Source: Myxococcus stipitatus (GTDB lineage Bacteria > Myxococcota > Myxococcia > Myxococcales > Myxococcaceae). Taken from it: a DNA stretch of 64,000 bases. The first letter of the stretch is position 1, and each line of letters starts with the position of its first letter. Positions 25,846 to 34,742 of the stretch are shown here, piece after piece. Where the stretch lies: NCBI RefSeq assembly GCF_037414475.1, contig NZ_CP147913.1:3472001-3536000 (forward strand), given 5' to 3'. The notes beneath the pieces were generated by a model. The model was not told where the DNA came from. It did no database searches and worked only from the letters and a program-made list of their open reading frames with translations. Both the position numbers and the translations under genes were made by a program.

Positions 25846-28800
25846 GGCGCCTCCCGGGCAACCCACTCGTTCCAATTCTCCACGTCCTCCGGCAGCCGCG
25901 TCCCGCGAGACACCACCGCTCGAGGGTCCGTCAGCTCCAGCAACTCCCGGGGCAGCCTCGACAGGCGAAGGCGGTTGCCAAAGGCATCCGTCACCTTCTC
26001 GCCGCGCTTCTCACACGCCAGCAGCGCTTGCGACCACAGCTTCGCGACACCCGCGGGGACAAGCGTCTCTCCCTCCGGCGCCTTCTCCTCCCACTGCCGC
26101 ACCTGCTCGTGCAGCTCCGCGAGCACCGCGTAGAAGGGCTCGACCACCTCCGCCTCCGCGTCGAAGAGGCTCGTGGCGCTCGCGCTCACGCGGGCTTCCA
26201 CGTCCTGGAGCATCGGCACCGTGCTCACTCGCACGAGCGTCGCGGCGGCGGCGTTGGAGCCTCGGATGCGCCCCTGCGCCAACGCCATCCCATCCAGGAC
26301 TCCAAACGCGGGCTGCGACGTCGCGGGTGCGGGCCGCACACCCGCCAGGGCATCACCGCCGGGCAGCGGCACCAGCTGCCCCAGCGTCTCATCCACGCCG
26401 AAGAGCCCCACCGCCGCGGGCCCATCCTGCCCATCCACCTGCGTGCGCAATTGCAGCCGGGCCAGGTCTCCCGGCGCGTAGACGGGCTTCTCCGGCGACA
26501 CCTCCACCGAGAGCCTCGCACGCGGCGCCACGTACACCCGCGCCGTCGCTCCCGCCCAGGTCGACTCGGCCCAGCCCTCGAAGTCCGCCGGCAGCCGGAA
26601 GCGCGCGGACGTGGCGCCCTTCTCCAGCTTCACCACCAACTCTTCCTTCCCGGCCTGGAGCTTCAGCTCCTCGGGGAGCTGTCCCCGGAACCCAGGCCCT
26701 CGCATCAGGTCGATGCGCACCTCGTCGCCACCGCGCGCCAACACCGGCGTGGCCCTCAAGCGCAACGCAGGCAGGCTCGCCGGACGCAACACCCACTTCG
26801 TGTCACCCACCGGCTTGCCGTCCACCTTCGCCACCACCTTCAGCTCGTAGCCCAGGAACGTCCTGGCCCGGCCCGCTTCCTTCTCGAGGACTTCGCTGAC
26901 CGAGTGCACGGCGAGCCACATCACGCCCAGCGCCGGCTTCCCAGGCTCGCTCTCATCCACCTTCACGCGAGCGAAGCGCTCCCGGACACACGCCTCCACG
27001 GAGGGACTCAGTCCCCCCTTCGCGCCCGGCACGGTGGACCACGACGTCGTCACCTCCTGCTTCGCGCCCACCCGCCAGGACAGCGCCAGCGGGAGCCGAG
27101 AACTCGGCTCCGCGTTCATCGGAAGACAGGCCCGTGCGTCCTTGGCCGCCGTCTCCAGCGCGCCCACCAGCGAGGTGCTCGCGCCAAAGGCGGGCTCCGT
27201 CACCAGCTCGAACCACGGCATCCCCTGGTCCTCCACGCGGAGCGACAACGCCAGCACGCGCTCCCGCCCCGCGGGCAACCCGCGCGAACGCACGACCTGC
27301 GCCATGCACGACGAGAGCGCATCCTCTCCCGTCACCACGTCCAGCACCGCGCCTCCGGCCCCCGAGCGCAGGCCCAGGTCGACCGAGGCGATGCCATCAC
27401 TCGGCAAGACGAAGCGCGCACACGGGAAGAGCGCCGGCAGCCAGGACTCCACCGCGCGCCGCTCCTGGAGCGTCGGCTCGTTCCCCGGCTCCAGCAGGCT
27501 GCGCAGCGAGCTCAGCATCACCGGCGGAGGAAGCCGCTGATGACGCACCGGCATGGGCGGCACCACCACGTTGACCGGAGGCCCCGGGTCCAGCTGGAAG
27601 GCCGCGACGCCGTCCTCGTCCGTCACGCCGCGCACACCTTCGTCCCGTGCATCCCACGCCCGAGTCACCGTCAGCTCCGCCCCCGGCAGCACCCGGCCAT
27701 CCGGCGTGGTGGCGCGAAGGTAGACGCGGTTGCTGAAGCCTTCGACCAGGCCGTCCTCCAGCTCCGTCACCGACGAGACGGCCAGCGCGTCCTCGGAGAG
27801 CAGCAGCGACACGGCGCCCGCGACCCGGTCCCCCGCGGCATCACGCGCGACCACATGAGCCGACAGCCTCGCCTGGCCCCGCAGGTCTTCCGGGACACGA
27901 GGCAGCGTCACCTGGAACCGTCCCGCCGCGTCCGCGCGAGCCCGCGTCGGCAGCCCGCCCGTGCTCCACTCGGGAGGTGGCGGCCAGTCGCCATGGACCT
28001 GCCACGTCAGCTCCACCTCCGCGTTCGCCACCGGCGCGCCGGACGCATACACCACCTGCCCGTGCACCTCGGGCGACTCACCCGCGCGCCAGTAGGGCCG
28101 GGGGCTCAGCGCCTCCACCTGGAAGCGAGGCAGCGTGAAGGGCTTCACCTGGAACGTGGTGTTGGCCTGCGTGGCGCCGCTCCGCCACGACAACGTCCAC
28201 GTGCCCATCGCCGCGCCCCGGTCCAACGGGAAGCCGCCGGTCACCACGCCCCAGGGCCCCGCGGGAGCACGCTCCTCCAGCACCACCTCACCCGCGGCAT
28301 CCATCAAGAGCCACGTGCCGGGCCGCCCGTCCAACGGCGCCAGGTCCTTCGCGCGCAGCACCACCGCGCGGAAGCGGACCTCGTTGCCGGGCTCGTACAG
28401 CGGCCGGTCCGTCAGCACGTGCGCCACCGCGGGCGCGTACAGCGGCAGCGCCGCGTCCACCGTGTCCGTCCCCAGCGGCGTGGTGACACGCGCACGCAGC
28501 CGGTAGTCGCCGTCCGTCACCACCGGCAGCTTCACCTTCGCCGCCAGCACGTCGTTGTCGGAGCGCGTCCAGCCGTCCTTCTTCTCCGGTTCCAGAGGCG
28601 TCTGCTTCCCCTCCGCGTCCACCAGGAACAGCTCCGCCGAGCCGCGCCGCACGCGCGAACTCATCAGCGTCCCCCGGGCATCCGGGGCATGCGCGTCCGC
28701 CCAGACACTCACCGTGCCCGGCAGGTCCCGCCCCAGCTCCTGGAAGCTCACCGCCACCGTCTGTCGAAACGCACCATCCGGGCACTGGGGCACCTTCACC

Positions 28801-28913
28801 CCACGCAGCACCCAGGCGGAAAGACATACGTCCCAGGCCGCGAAGACCCCGGCGCCCACCAGCAGCGCCACGAGCCCACCCGTCTTCCATCGACGGCGGA
28901 ACCGCTCTGTCAT
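25842..28913 (-). CDS. Alpha-2-macroglobulin-like protein, first half (MG domains)
   Basis: 1023 residues; ATG 28913 is backed by GGGGAGG four bases upstream. One membrane helix near 12-30 anchors a periplasmic chain. MG2 is clear at about 165-260 (VLTDRPLYEPGNEVRFRAVV, WLLMDAAGEVVLEER), followed by MG3-like and more MG-type domains, including SPEKPVYAPGDLARLQLRT near residue 820. The chain stops where a normal A2M would continue into the A2M/TED region, which is encoded by the overlapping next gene. Bacterial A2Ms entrap attacking proteases in the periplasm. This one is divergent from a gene of unknown function at 29010. Confidence 0.82.
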   Translation of the reverse strand: MTERFRRRWKTGGLVALLVGAGVFAAWDVCLSAWVLRGVKVPQCPDGAFRQTVAVSFQELGRDLPGTVSVWADAHAPDARGTLMSSRVRRGSAELFLVDAEGKQTPLEPEKKDGWTRSDNDVLAAKVKLPVVTDGDYRLRARVTTPLGTDTVDAALPLYAPAVAHVLTDRPLYEPGNEVRFRAVVLRAKDLAPLDGRPGTWLLMDAAGEVVLEERAPAGPWGVVTGGFPLDRGAAMGTWTLSWRSGATQANTTFQVKPFTLPRFQVEALSPRPYWRAGESPEVHGQVVYASGAPVANAEVELTWQVHGDWPPPPEWSTGGLPTRARADAAGRFQVTLPRVPEDLRGQARLSAHVVARDAAGDRVAGAVSLLLSEDALAVSSVTELEDGLVEGFSNRVYLRATTPDGRVLPGAELTVTRAWDARDEGVRGVTDEDGVAAFQLDPGPPVNVVVPPMPVRHQRLPPPVMLSSLRSLLEPGNEPTLQERRAVESWLPALFPCARFVLPSDGIASVDLGLRSGAGGAVLDVVTGEDALSSCMAQVVRSRGLPAGRERVLALSLRVEDQGMPWFELVTEPAFGASTSLVGALETAAKDARACLPMNAEPSSRLPLALSWRVGAKQEVTTSWSTVPGAKGGLSPSVEACVRERFARVKVDESEPGKPALGVMWLAVHSVSEVLEKEAGRARTFLGYELKVVAKVDGKPVGDTKWVLRPASLPALRLRATPVLARGGDEVRIDLMRGPGFRGQLPEELKLQAGKEELVVKLEKGATSARFRLPADFEGWAESTWAGATARVYVAPRARLSVEVSPEKPVYAPGDLARLQLRTQVDGQDGPAAVGLFGVDETLGQLVPLPGGDALAGVRPAPATSQPAFGVLDGMALAQGRIRGSNAAAATLVRVSTVPMLQDVEARVSASATSLFDAEAEVVEPFYAVLAELHEQVRQWEEKAPEGETLVPAGVAKLWSQALLACEKRGEKVTDAFGNRLRLSRLPRELLELTDPRAVVSRGTRLPEDVENWNEWVAREAP

Positions 28914-29009
28914 GCAACCTCCCCGAAGCCTCACTCTATGCCGAGACGCCCCCGAACCTGTGAGCCCGTCTTCGCGCGGCCCTCACCCGTGCGGTAGCGT
29001 TCCGCGCCC

Positions 29010-30200
29010 ATGCCGCCATCCCCCGCGAAGACCCGTGCGCCTCAGGATGCATTGCCCTCACGTCTGGAGGCGCTCCTCGAGTCGCTCACGGACCGGCACC
29101 TCGCGGACCGGCTGGAGCAGGTGCACCGCGCGGCGGCCGTCGCCATCGACCGGCTGGGCCACCTGAGCATCGCCAAGTACGAGCCCACCACCGTGGAGTC
29201 GGATGGGAGCGCGGACCTCGCCCTGTGGGAGACCATGGCGCCGGCCATCGGCGACACGCTCGTGGGCGTCAACCAGCTCGTCACCGCCATCCATCGGCAG
29301 TTCCCCCCGCCCGCGCGGCCCGCGGCTTCCAGCGGAGGCTGGGCCCCGCCTCCCGCCAGCTCCGACGAGCGGCTGTCCCAGGAGGTCGAGGCCGTGCTCC
29401 ACGCCAGCGCGGAGCGGCTGTCGAAGCAGGTGTCGGAGCTGGGCCAGCAGATGCGCCGCCCGGAGGTGGTGAGCGACCGCTGGACGTTGATGGCGGAGCT
29501 TCAGTCGTTCCGCGCGGACTTCCGCGTGCGCATCGGCGACCTCGTCTACCTCACCGCCGCGGCCTTCGACCACGTGCGCCGCGAAGACGTGGTGCCCGGC
29601 TATGTCCACCAGGTGGGTGCACGCGCGGCCCTGCGCGCGGCGGCCGCGGACCTACGCCGCTCGCTTCAAGGACGGCTGGAGCGCGCGGCCAAGGCGGAGG
29701 CTCCCTCACGCCCCGCGCTGGCCCGGCAAGTGACCGAGAGCCTGGCCGCGTTCATCACCCTGCCCGCCTCCGTCGCGCTGCGCACGCCGCAGAAGCACCA
29801 CATCCTGAGCCTTCGCTCGAGAATCCAGGACACGGCCGGACGCACGGAGCTCGCGGCGGACGTGCTGCCCGCGCTCGTGGAGCCGTTCCTCGCCTTCCTG
29901 GACGAAGCCATGGAGGAGGTGACGCGCACGTGGCTCATCGTGCATGACCGCGGGGTCTGGACCTCCTGCGGCGTGAAGCTGGAGCAGGCGGAGATGCACC
30001 TGACGCTCGGCTCGCCGGGCGCGGCGCGGGTGCTGGCCGACGCGGTGGATGCGGCGGGGGCGCTGTATGGACGCTCGGCGCCCTTCGACGGCTTCCTACG
30101 CAAGGCGCGCCAGGAAGCCGCCGAGGGATTGGACGAGGCGAGCTCGCGAGGTCTGCTCGAGCGCTTTCGCGAGCGCCTCGCGGCCCTGCCCTTCAGCTAG
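29010..30200 (+). CDS. Helical protein of unknown function
   Basis: 396 residues from ATG 29010, no signal peptide. It is almost wholly alpha-helical by composition (DRHLADRLEQVHRAAAVAID, EVEAVLHASAERLSKQVSEL), with a Pro-rich gap at about 97-115 (QFPPPARPAASSGGWAPPPA). There are no cysteine motifs or recognisable catalytic residues. It is divergent from the split A2M operon (gap about 96 bp), so it may share control with it, but this is only positional evidence. It could be an adaptor or structural protein. Confidence 0.75.
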   Translation: MPPSPAKTRAPQDALPSRLEALLESLTDRHLADRLEQVHRAAAVAIDRLGHLSIAKYEPTTVESDGSADLALWETMAPAIGDTLVGVNQLVTAIHRQFPPPARPAASSGGWAPPPASSDERLSQEVEAVLHASAERLSKQVSELGQQMRRPEVVSDRWTLMAELQSFRADFRVRIGDLVYLTAAAFDHVRREDVVPGYVHQVGARAALRAAAADLRRSLQGRLERAAKAEAPSRPALARQVTESLAAFITLPASVALRTPQKHHILSLRSRIQDTAGRTELAADVLPALVEPFLAFLDEAMEEVTRTWLIVHDRGVWTSCGVKLEQAEMHLTLGSPGAARVLADAVDAAGALYGRSAPFDGFLRKARQEAAEGLDEASSRGLLERFRERLAALPFS

Positions 30201-30203
30201 CGG

Positions 30204-30482
30204 CTACTTCTGGGTGGTGGCGGGAAGCGCGGGGGCCTCGGGCTTCGCGGGCAGCACGCGCAGCTCGTTGAAGCGCTCGGCCAGCGTCACCGGCGTCATC
30301 TCCTCCTGCCACTGCTTGGGGTTGGTGTTCCACCCGAAGTCCGCCGGCACCTTGCCGCCGCCCTGGCTGGTGTAGCCAATCATGTCCGGGAACTTGTTGG
30401 ACCAGCGGCCCGCGGGGTCCGGCTCGTGGGTGATGTGCTGACGGTTCGGCCGGTGGAGGAAGTTCTTGCTCGCGTCGCTCAT
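30204..30482 (-). CDS. Small hydrophilic protein of unknown function
   Basis: 92 residues, ATG 30482 with GAGAGG nine bases upstream. It is rich in Pro, Asn and Trp (QHITHEPDPAGRWSNKFPDM, GYTSQGGGKVPADFGWNTNP) and has no signal peptide or membrane segment. It converges on the preceding helical protein gene with three bases between stops. The sequence looks protein-like rather than an antisense artefact, but no family was recognised. Confidence 0.6.
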   Translation of the reverse strand: MSDASKNFLHRPNRQHITHEPDPAGRWSNKFPDMIGYTSQGGGKVPADFGWNTNPKQWQEEMTPVTLAERFNELRVLPAKPEAPALPATTQK

Positions 30483-30583
30483 GGCGCGGAAGCCTCTCCG
30501 AAACCCGCCCGCAAGGGTAGAGGGAAGCCGAGGTCATGGCGCCCGGAGGCCCGGTCCCCCGGCGTCCCCCACCCTCGCGCCCC

Positions 30584-30778
30584 TCAGGCGGCCCGCCGGC
30601 CCTTCACCCGGCGCACGGGCGGCAGCACCCGGGGCCCCAGCGCGAAGACGGCCGCGAAGTAGCGCGCCTGGGCCTCGCTCTCGTACCGGTAGCGCCGCAC
30701 CTCGGCCTCCAGGGTGGCCACCTCCACCTTCCAGGCTCCTCGCTCCTCGCGCACCACCACCCGCATGACGCCCTGCAT
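30584..30778 (-). CDS. Very small basic protein
   Basis: 64 residues from ATG 30778, which is preceded by a good GGAGGAGG box; an upstream ATG at 30832 is less well placed. It is strand-rich at the N-terminus (MRVVVREERGAWKVEVATLE) and basic at the C-terminus (VRRVKGRRAA). It lacks cysteines and a signal peptide. It could be a small nucleic-acid-binding protein; its function is unknown. Confidence 0.5.
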   Translation of the reverse strand: MQGVMRVVVREERGAWKVEVATLEAEVRRYRYESEAQARYFAAVFALGPRVLPPVRRVKGRRAA

Positions 30779-31023
30779 GCCGTGCCCCTCCTCCCCGTTC
30801 CCGGAAGCGTGGAGAATCAATCCATGTGCCAATCACTTCACCGGACCGCGGTGGGTTGCGGTGTCCAGCGGGTGTCAGTCCGGCCCGGGCCGGTAAGGAA
30901 TCCAGGATTGCCCGCCCGCTTGCTCGCTTGAGGTAGACGGGAGGGTGATGCCCTGCGGGGCCCGGCACCTCCGTACAGGAGCGGACAGCTTGTGCCGCGC
31001 GTTTCCTGCGTTAACTCAAAGGT

Positions 31024-31233
31024 ATGACTGAATTCGAGAGCAACCTCGGCGAGCGCTTCGCCGAATTCGTCCTTCCCGACGGCTGTGTGCTCTGCGGCGG
31101 TGCCGTGAGCGTGCGTGCCACTCCCGCCGGAGCGCACAGTTACTGCGCTCGGTGCCATTGGTTGTCCAAGCCGCGCATGCGCGTGAAGGAGAACGGCGTG
31201 GAGCTGTCCTTCGGGGCGACGGCCACCGCGTGA
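31024..31233 (+). CDS. Small zinc-ribbon protein
   Basis: 69 residues from ATG 31024. Two CxxC pairs (C21VLC24 and C41ARC44, residues in DGCVLCGG and SYCARCHW) form a four-cysteine zinc site. A short basic tail follows (KPRMRVKENGVELSFG). It has no partner gene next to it. Such small zinc ribbons are frequent in myxobacteria and mostly uncharacterised. Confidence 0.6.
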   Translation: MTEFESNLGERFAEFVLPDGCVLCGGAVSVRATPAGAHSYCARCHWLSKPRMRVKENGVELSFGATATA

Positions 31234-31246
31234 GTCCCATGCGCCG

Positions 31247-31278
31247 CGCGCGTCGAGCCTCTCGGGGCTCGGCGCACG
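31247..31278. terminator. Terminator hairpin between convergent genes
   Basis: CGAGCC (31254-31259) pairs with GGCTCG (31266-31271) around a 6-nt loop, and the stem extends through GCGC-type flanks with one mismatch and one G-T pair. It lies between the small zinc-ribbon gene and the Cys-rich lipoprotein gene, which converge, and is followed on the plus strand by TCTTTCTT. Confidence 0.55.
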
Positions 31279-31297
31279 CGACCTGTGAAGTCTTTCT

Positions 31298-31687
31298 TCA
31301 GGGCGTGACGGTGCAGGCCCAGGTACCGCCCACCATGCAGTAGCAGTTCCCAGTGGGTTTCCGGTTGATGCAGCACGTGCGCTCGCCGCCCACGGGCGAA
31401 CAGGGCTTGCCCGCGAGGCTCGAGCAGGCACTGCCGGCAAACAGGCAGGCCGAGTCCGGGACGCAGATTCGATAGAAGCCATCACACTCGACGGACTCCC
31501 CCGGGATGGTGGAGCACGTGTTTCCCGAGCAGGACACCGTCGAACCGTTGGAGCAGGTGGTGGAACAAGTGACGAGGGCACTCGACTCCTGCACCAGTGA
31601 ATCGCTGGCTTCGGGGGCCTCCGTCCCACCGCAGGCGAGCAGACCGGACAGCACGAGGGCCGACAGCACACTCCAGCACAGCTTCAT
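31298..31687 (-). CDS. Cys-rich secreted lipoprotein
   Basis: 129 residues from ATG 31687 (AAAGAGAG six bases upstream). The lipobox is LLAC at residues 16-19. The mature part has about 16 cysteines with spacing typical of a disulphide-rich domain (VTCSTTCSNGSTVSCSGNTC, CDGFYRICVPDSACLFAGSA, ERTCCINRKP, NCYCMVGG). Small Cys-rich lipoproteins of this sort are abundant in myxobacteria; the function is unknown, with a binding or toxin-like role possible. Confidence 0.75.
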   Translation of the reverse strand: MKLCWSVLSALVLSGLLACGGTEAPEASDSLVQESSALVTCSTTCSNGSTVSCSGNTCSTIPGESVECDGFYRICVPDSACLFAGSACSSLAGKPCSPVGGERTCCINRKPTGNCYCMVGGTWACTVTP

Positions 31688-31849
31688 GGGGGACTCTCTT
31701 TCCGTGGAGAATGGGCAAGCGCCCACTCGCGCGCGCACCTGACGCGCGTGAAAGAGATTGAAGCACGTCCCGTGGGTGGGAGGTCACCCGGGCGTCGAGC
31801 CTCGCAATGAATTGCGGGCCGCGGGTAGGATGACCGCGGACCTGGACCC

Positions 31850-34732
31850 ATGACGCGTTTGACCCTTGTGGCGGTAAGCACGGGTTGGAGTTCGAGCAAA
31901 GGTGGACTCTCGACCTTCAACCGGCAGCTCTCCTTGGGCGCCGCGAAGCTCGGGCACACCGTCGTCTGCGTCGTCGATGAGTACGATGAGCACGAGCTGA
32001 AGAGCGCCCGGCAGGCGGGGGTCGAGCTGGTGCTCGCCCGAGAGGCCCGCGCGAAATCGCGCTTCCCGGCGGACAGCGTCGTGGTGGGACATGGACGCAT
32101 CACGGGGCCCTTGGCGAGGGAGATTGCGGCGAAGGCGGGCTGCCGGCGGGTGCATTTCCTCCACATGTCCCCGGAGGCCATCGAGCCATACAAGCGAAGC
32201 GCCAGCGAGGCGATGACCACGGCCAATGAGCGGCTCCAGGCTGAAATCGAGCTGGCCTTGGACGCGGACCTGGTCGCGGCCGTGGGGCCACGACTCAAGC
32301 GGGACCTCGCGACGGCCCTGCATGACCAGGTGGAGCAGGTCGTCAGCTTCCTCCCGGGGTTGCCCAGTGAGTTCGGCTCATGGCCGCAGTCCTCTGGTCC
32401 GCCGAGTGGAACCCAGTGCCTGCTCCTGGGCCGCGCGGAGGACCTCGAATTGAAGGGGGTGGACATCGCCGTGCGCGCGATGTCGCTCGTGGACCACGAC
32501 CTCCTCGGTGAGAAACCTTGGCTCGTCATCCGCGGGCTCCCCATCGAACACGCGGAGCAGGTCAAGCAGCGCATCCATCAGCTCATCGAACCCGGCTCGC
32601 TGACCTACCGCTTCCGCCCCTTCACCTCGAACGAGCAGGATGTCGCCAAGGACATTCTCCAGTCCTCGCTGCTGCTCATGCCCTCCCGCGAGGAGGGCTT
32701 TGGCCTCACGGGGCTGGAGGCCATGGCGGCCGGGGTCCCCGCCCTCATCACCTCGCGCAGCGGTCTGGGTGACTTCCTCCAACAAGAAGGACACCACCGC
32801 AACGTCGTGTGCCCCGTGACGGGAGACCTCACGAAGGACGCCGAGAGCTGGAGGAAGCGCATCGAGATTGCCCTCTTCGACCGCACGGCCGCCTTCAATC
32901 GCGCGCGTGAGCTGCGCGAGAAACTGACGGAGCGGCTCTCCTGGCGCCGCTCCATCGAGGGCCTTCTTGGCGAGCTCGACAAGGTGCGCCGCCGCCCTGC
33001 TCACATTCCGAGCCCTCCGCCAAACCCGCCGGAGGCCTTGCGCGCGGGGCTTCACCTCTACAGGGAAATGGATGAGTCCGAGGCCCAGCACACCGAGCAG
33101 ATGCTCCTCGCGCTGAGCGGCAATGTCCCGCCTTCCCAACAGACGTCCCCCGCCTCTTCGGCGGCATCCGAGGACATGTATGCCGCCGTTCTGCGGCGAC
33201 TGGCGAACGCCCACAAGACGGACGTCGACGCCGCCACGAAGGTCGAGCTCGCCATCGCCGCGCTCAAGTCGAAGTACGCGAGGATGGGCTTCGAGCCTCG
33301 TGAGTGGCTGAAGCGAACCCAGCCCTATCACTGGCCCTACTCCACCGGGGAGTCCATCCCGCAGGCCGAGCACCTCCGGTCCATGCTCGACTACGCGGAG
33401 ATGATTCACCGCGATTTCGCGAGCATCCCAGCGGAAGCGCTCGCCTTCGCGCGTGCCCATGGGTTTCGTCCTCACTCCTCCGTGACCGACGGAAATGCCA
33501 TCGGCACGGTTCGCAGGCGCCAGGACCTCCTGGAGTTTGGCTCCCACATCGTGAACTACTTCATGGAGAACCTGTCGCGCCTGTTCGAGGCCGCCGCCCT
33601 GTTCGTCGAGCTGGACATCGACGACCTGGGACGCGGCTACCTCACCGACGGATACATCCACACGAAGCCGCTCCGAACCACGGAATCCATCGTCGCGGTC
33701 CCCGCTCAGGACGAAGGACAGCCCTCGGTCCTACTCTTCGCTGTTCCACGGTCCGGCGAGGCCACTCGCGTCGCTCGTCTCCGTGCACGCAAGCAGTCCT
33801 TCTCTCAGGTTGTCCTCCACGGTGTACCGCCCCAGCTCAAGGTCGCGGCGAAGAGCGGGCGCTACCTCTACCGTTGGAGCGAGGTCGCCTCGACCCCTGA
33901 AGAGGAGTGGACGACCTCCCCTGGAGAGAAGACGACTTGCTGGACGGTGCTGACTCGCGGCCCCGAGCCCGAACTGCATCTGGAGTCATCGAATGGAACC
34001 AGCGAGCTCATCCTGGGTCCACGACAGGCCCCACCGTGGAGGGGCCACACTGGCGAACCAGACGTCGCCTGGCGTGCCCAGGATGGGTCCAGACATCGCG
34101 CATACCTGAAGAACGGATGCCTGACGGTCGTCCGTGAGTTCGAGAAGGAACCGCTGAGCGCTCCGCTGGACTTCGCAGTGTCTGTGTTTCCCCGGTACCA
34201 GGGCATCCTGAAGCCCGAGAACCACCTGTTTGGAATCAAGGTCCCCCGAACGATGACTTGGGGCCGCATCCGGGGGCGAGACTGCCTCGTGGTCTTGTGT
34301 CACTTGGATCCAGGTGCCGTCGCCTTCTTCTTCATCGACCCGTTCACGCTCGAGTCCCTCCAGGCCCCCGTGGTGACGCCTTTCTTCCCGGAGGAGTTCG
34401 GGCTCGCGGACTGTGGCGAGCGCAGTTTCCTGTTCGCGACGATGATGCCAAGAAGCGACGCCAAGGCCGCGCTCGCGGTGTGGGACGTCACCGAGGGCCG
34501 CAAGGATGAATCCGCGCCACTGCTCGGGACCCATGCCGAAGGCTTCGCGGGCTGGTCGCTCAGCTTCACCACACAGGCGGGCCAGCTTGACGTCTACTTC
34601 ACCGCCCGGCCTCTCGAATTGAACACGGAGAAGGGAGCGCTGTGGCGGTGGAGCTGGCCGAGTCAACAGGCCGAACGCCTGGCGGACATTCCATACTGGA
34701 TGACCTCCATCGCCGCCTGGCGGCGCGCCTGA
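31850..34732 (+). CDS. 960-residue protein with GT4-type glycosyltransferase head
   Basis: ATG 31850. Residues 1-390 form a GT-B glycosyltransferase of family GT4: N-terminal Rossmann motif (VAVSTGWSSSKGGLSTFNRQ), an acceptor loop (HFLHMSPEAIEPYK), and the donor EX7E pair E282-E290 (EEGFGLTGLEAMAAG). The remainder is not recognised: a helical middle at about 440-600 (RRLANAHKTDVDAATKVEL, KYARMGFEPREWLKRTQPYH) and a beta-rich C-terminal region at about 600-960 with repeated strands like a propeller. No signal peptide. GT4 enzymes are usually about 380 residues, so the large C-terminal half is exceptional. GC is below the local average. Possible roles are sugar transfer to a cell target or a conflict-system effector; this cannot be decided from sequence. 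Confidence 0.85.
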   Translation: MTRLTLVAVSTGWSSSKGGLSTFNRQLSLGAAKLGHTVVCVVDEYDEHELKSARQAGVELVLAREARAKSRFPADSVVVGHGRITGPLAREIAAKAGCRRVHFLHMSPEAIEPYKRSASEAMTTANERLQAEIELALDADLVAAVGPRLKRDLATALHDQVEQVVSFLPGLPSEFGSWPQSSGPPSGTQCLLLGRAEDLELKGVDIAVRAMSLVDHDLLGEKPWLVIRGLPIEHAEQVKQRIHQLIEPGSLTYRFRPFTSNEQDVAKDILQSSLLLMPSREEGFGLTGLEAMAAGVPALITSRSGLGDFLQQEGHHRNVVCPVTGDLTKDAESWRKRIEIALFDRTAAFNRARELREKLTERLSWRRSIEGLLGELDKVRRRPAHIPSPPPNPPEALRAGLHLYREMDESEAQHTEQMLLALSGNVPPSQQTSPASSAASEDMYAAVLRRLANAHKTDVDAATKVELAIAALKSKYARMGFEPREWLKRTQPYHWPYSTGESIPQAEHLRSMLDYAEMIHRDFASIPAEALAFARAHGFRPHSSVTDGNAIGTVRRRQDLLEFGSHIVNYFMENLSRLFEAAALFVELDIDDLGRGYLTDGYIHTKPLRTTESIVAVPAQDEGQPSVLLFAVPRSGEATRVARLRARKQSFSQVVLHGVPPQLKVAAKSGRYLYRWSEVASTPEEEWTTSPGEKTTCWTVLTRGPEPELHLESSNGTSELILGPRQAPPWRGHTGEPDVAWRAQDGSRHRAYLKNGCLTVVREFEKEPLSAPLDFAVSVFPRYQGILKPENHLFGIKVPRTMTWGRIRGRDCLVVLCHLDPGAVAFFFIDPFTLESLQAPVVTPFFPEEFGLADCGERSFLFATMMPRSDAKAALAVWDVTEGRKDESAPLLGTHAEGFAGWSLSFTTQAGQLDVYFTARPLELNTEKGALWRWSWPSQQAERLADIPYWMTSIAAWRRA

Positions 34733-34742
34733 CGCCACCGCC

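Noticed and set aside
26028..28997. 989-residue open frame on the plus strand
   Set aside because: Antisense to the A2M gene; Arg/His-rich composition without domains is typical of shadow frames in GC-rich DNA.
30815..30838. Sigma-54-like TTGGCACATGGATTGAT on the minus strand
   Set aside because: The -24 box is good but the -12 position reads GA instead of GC, so it is too weak to call.
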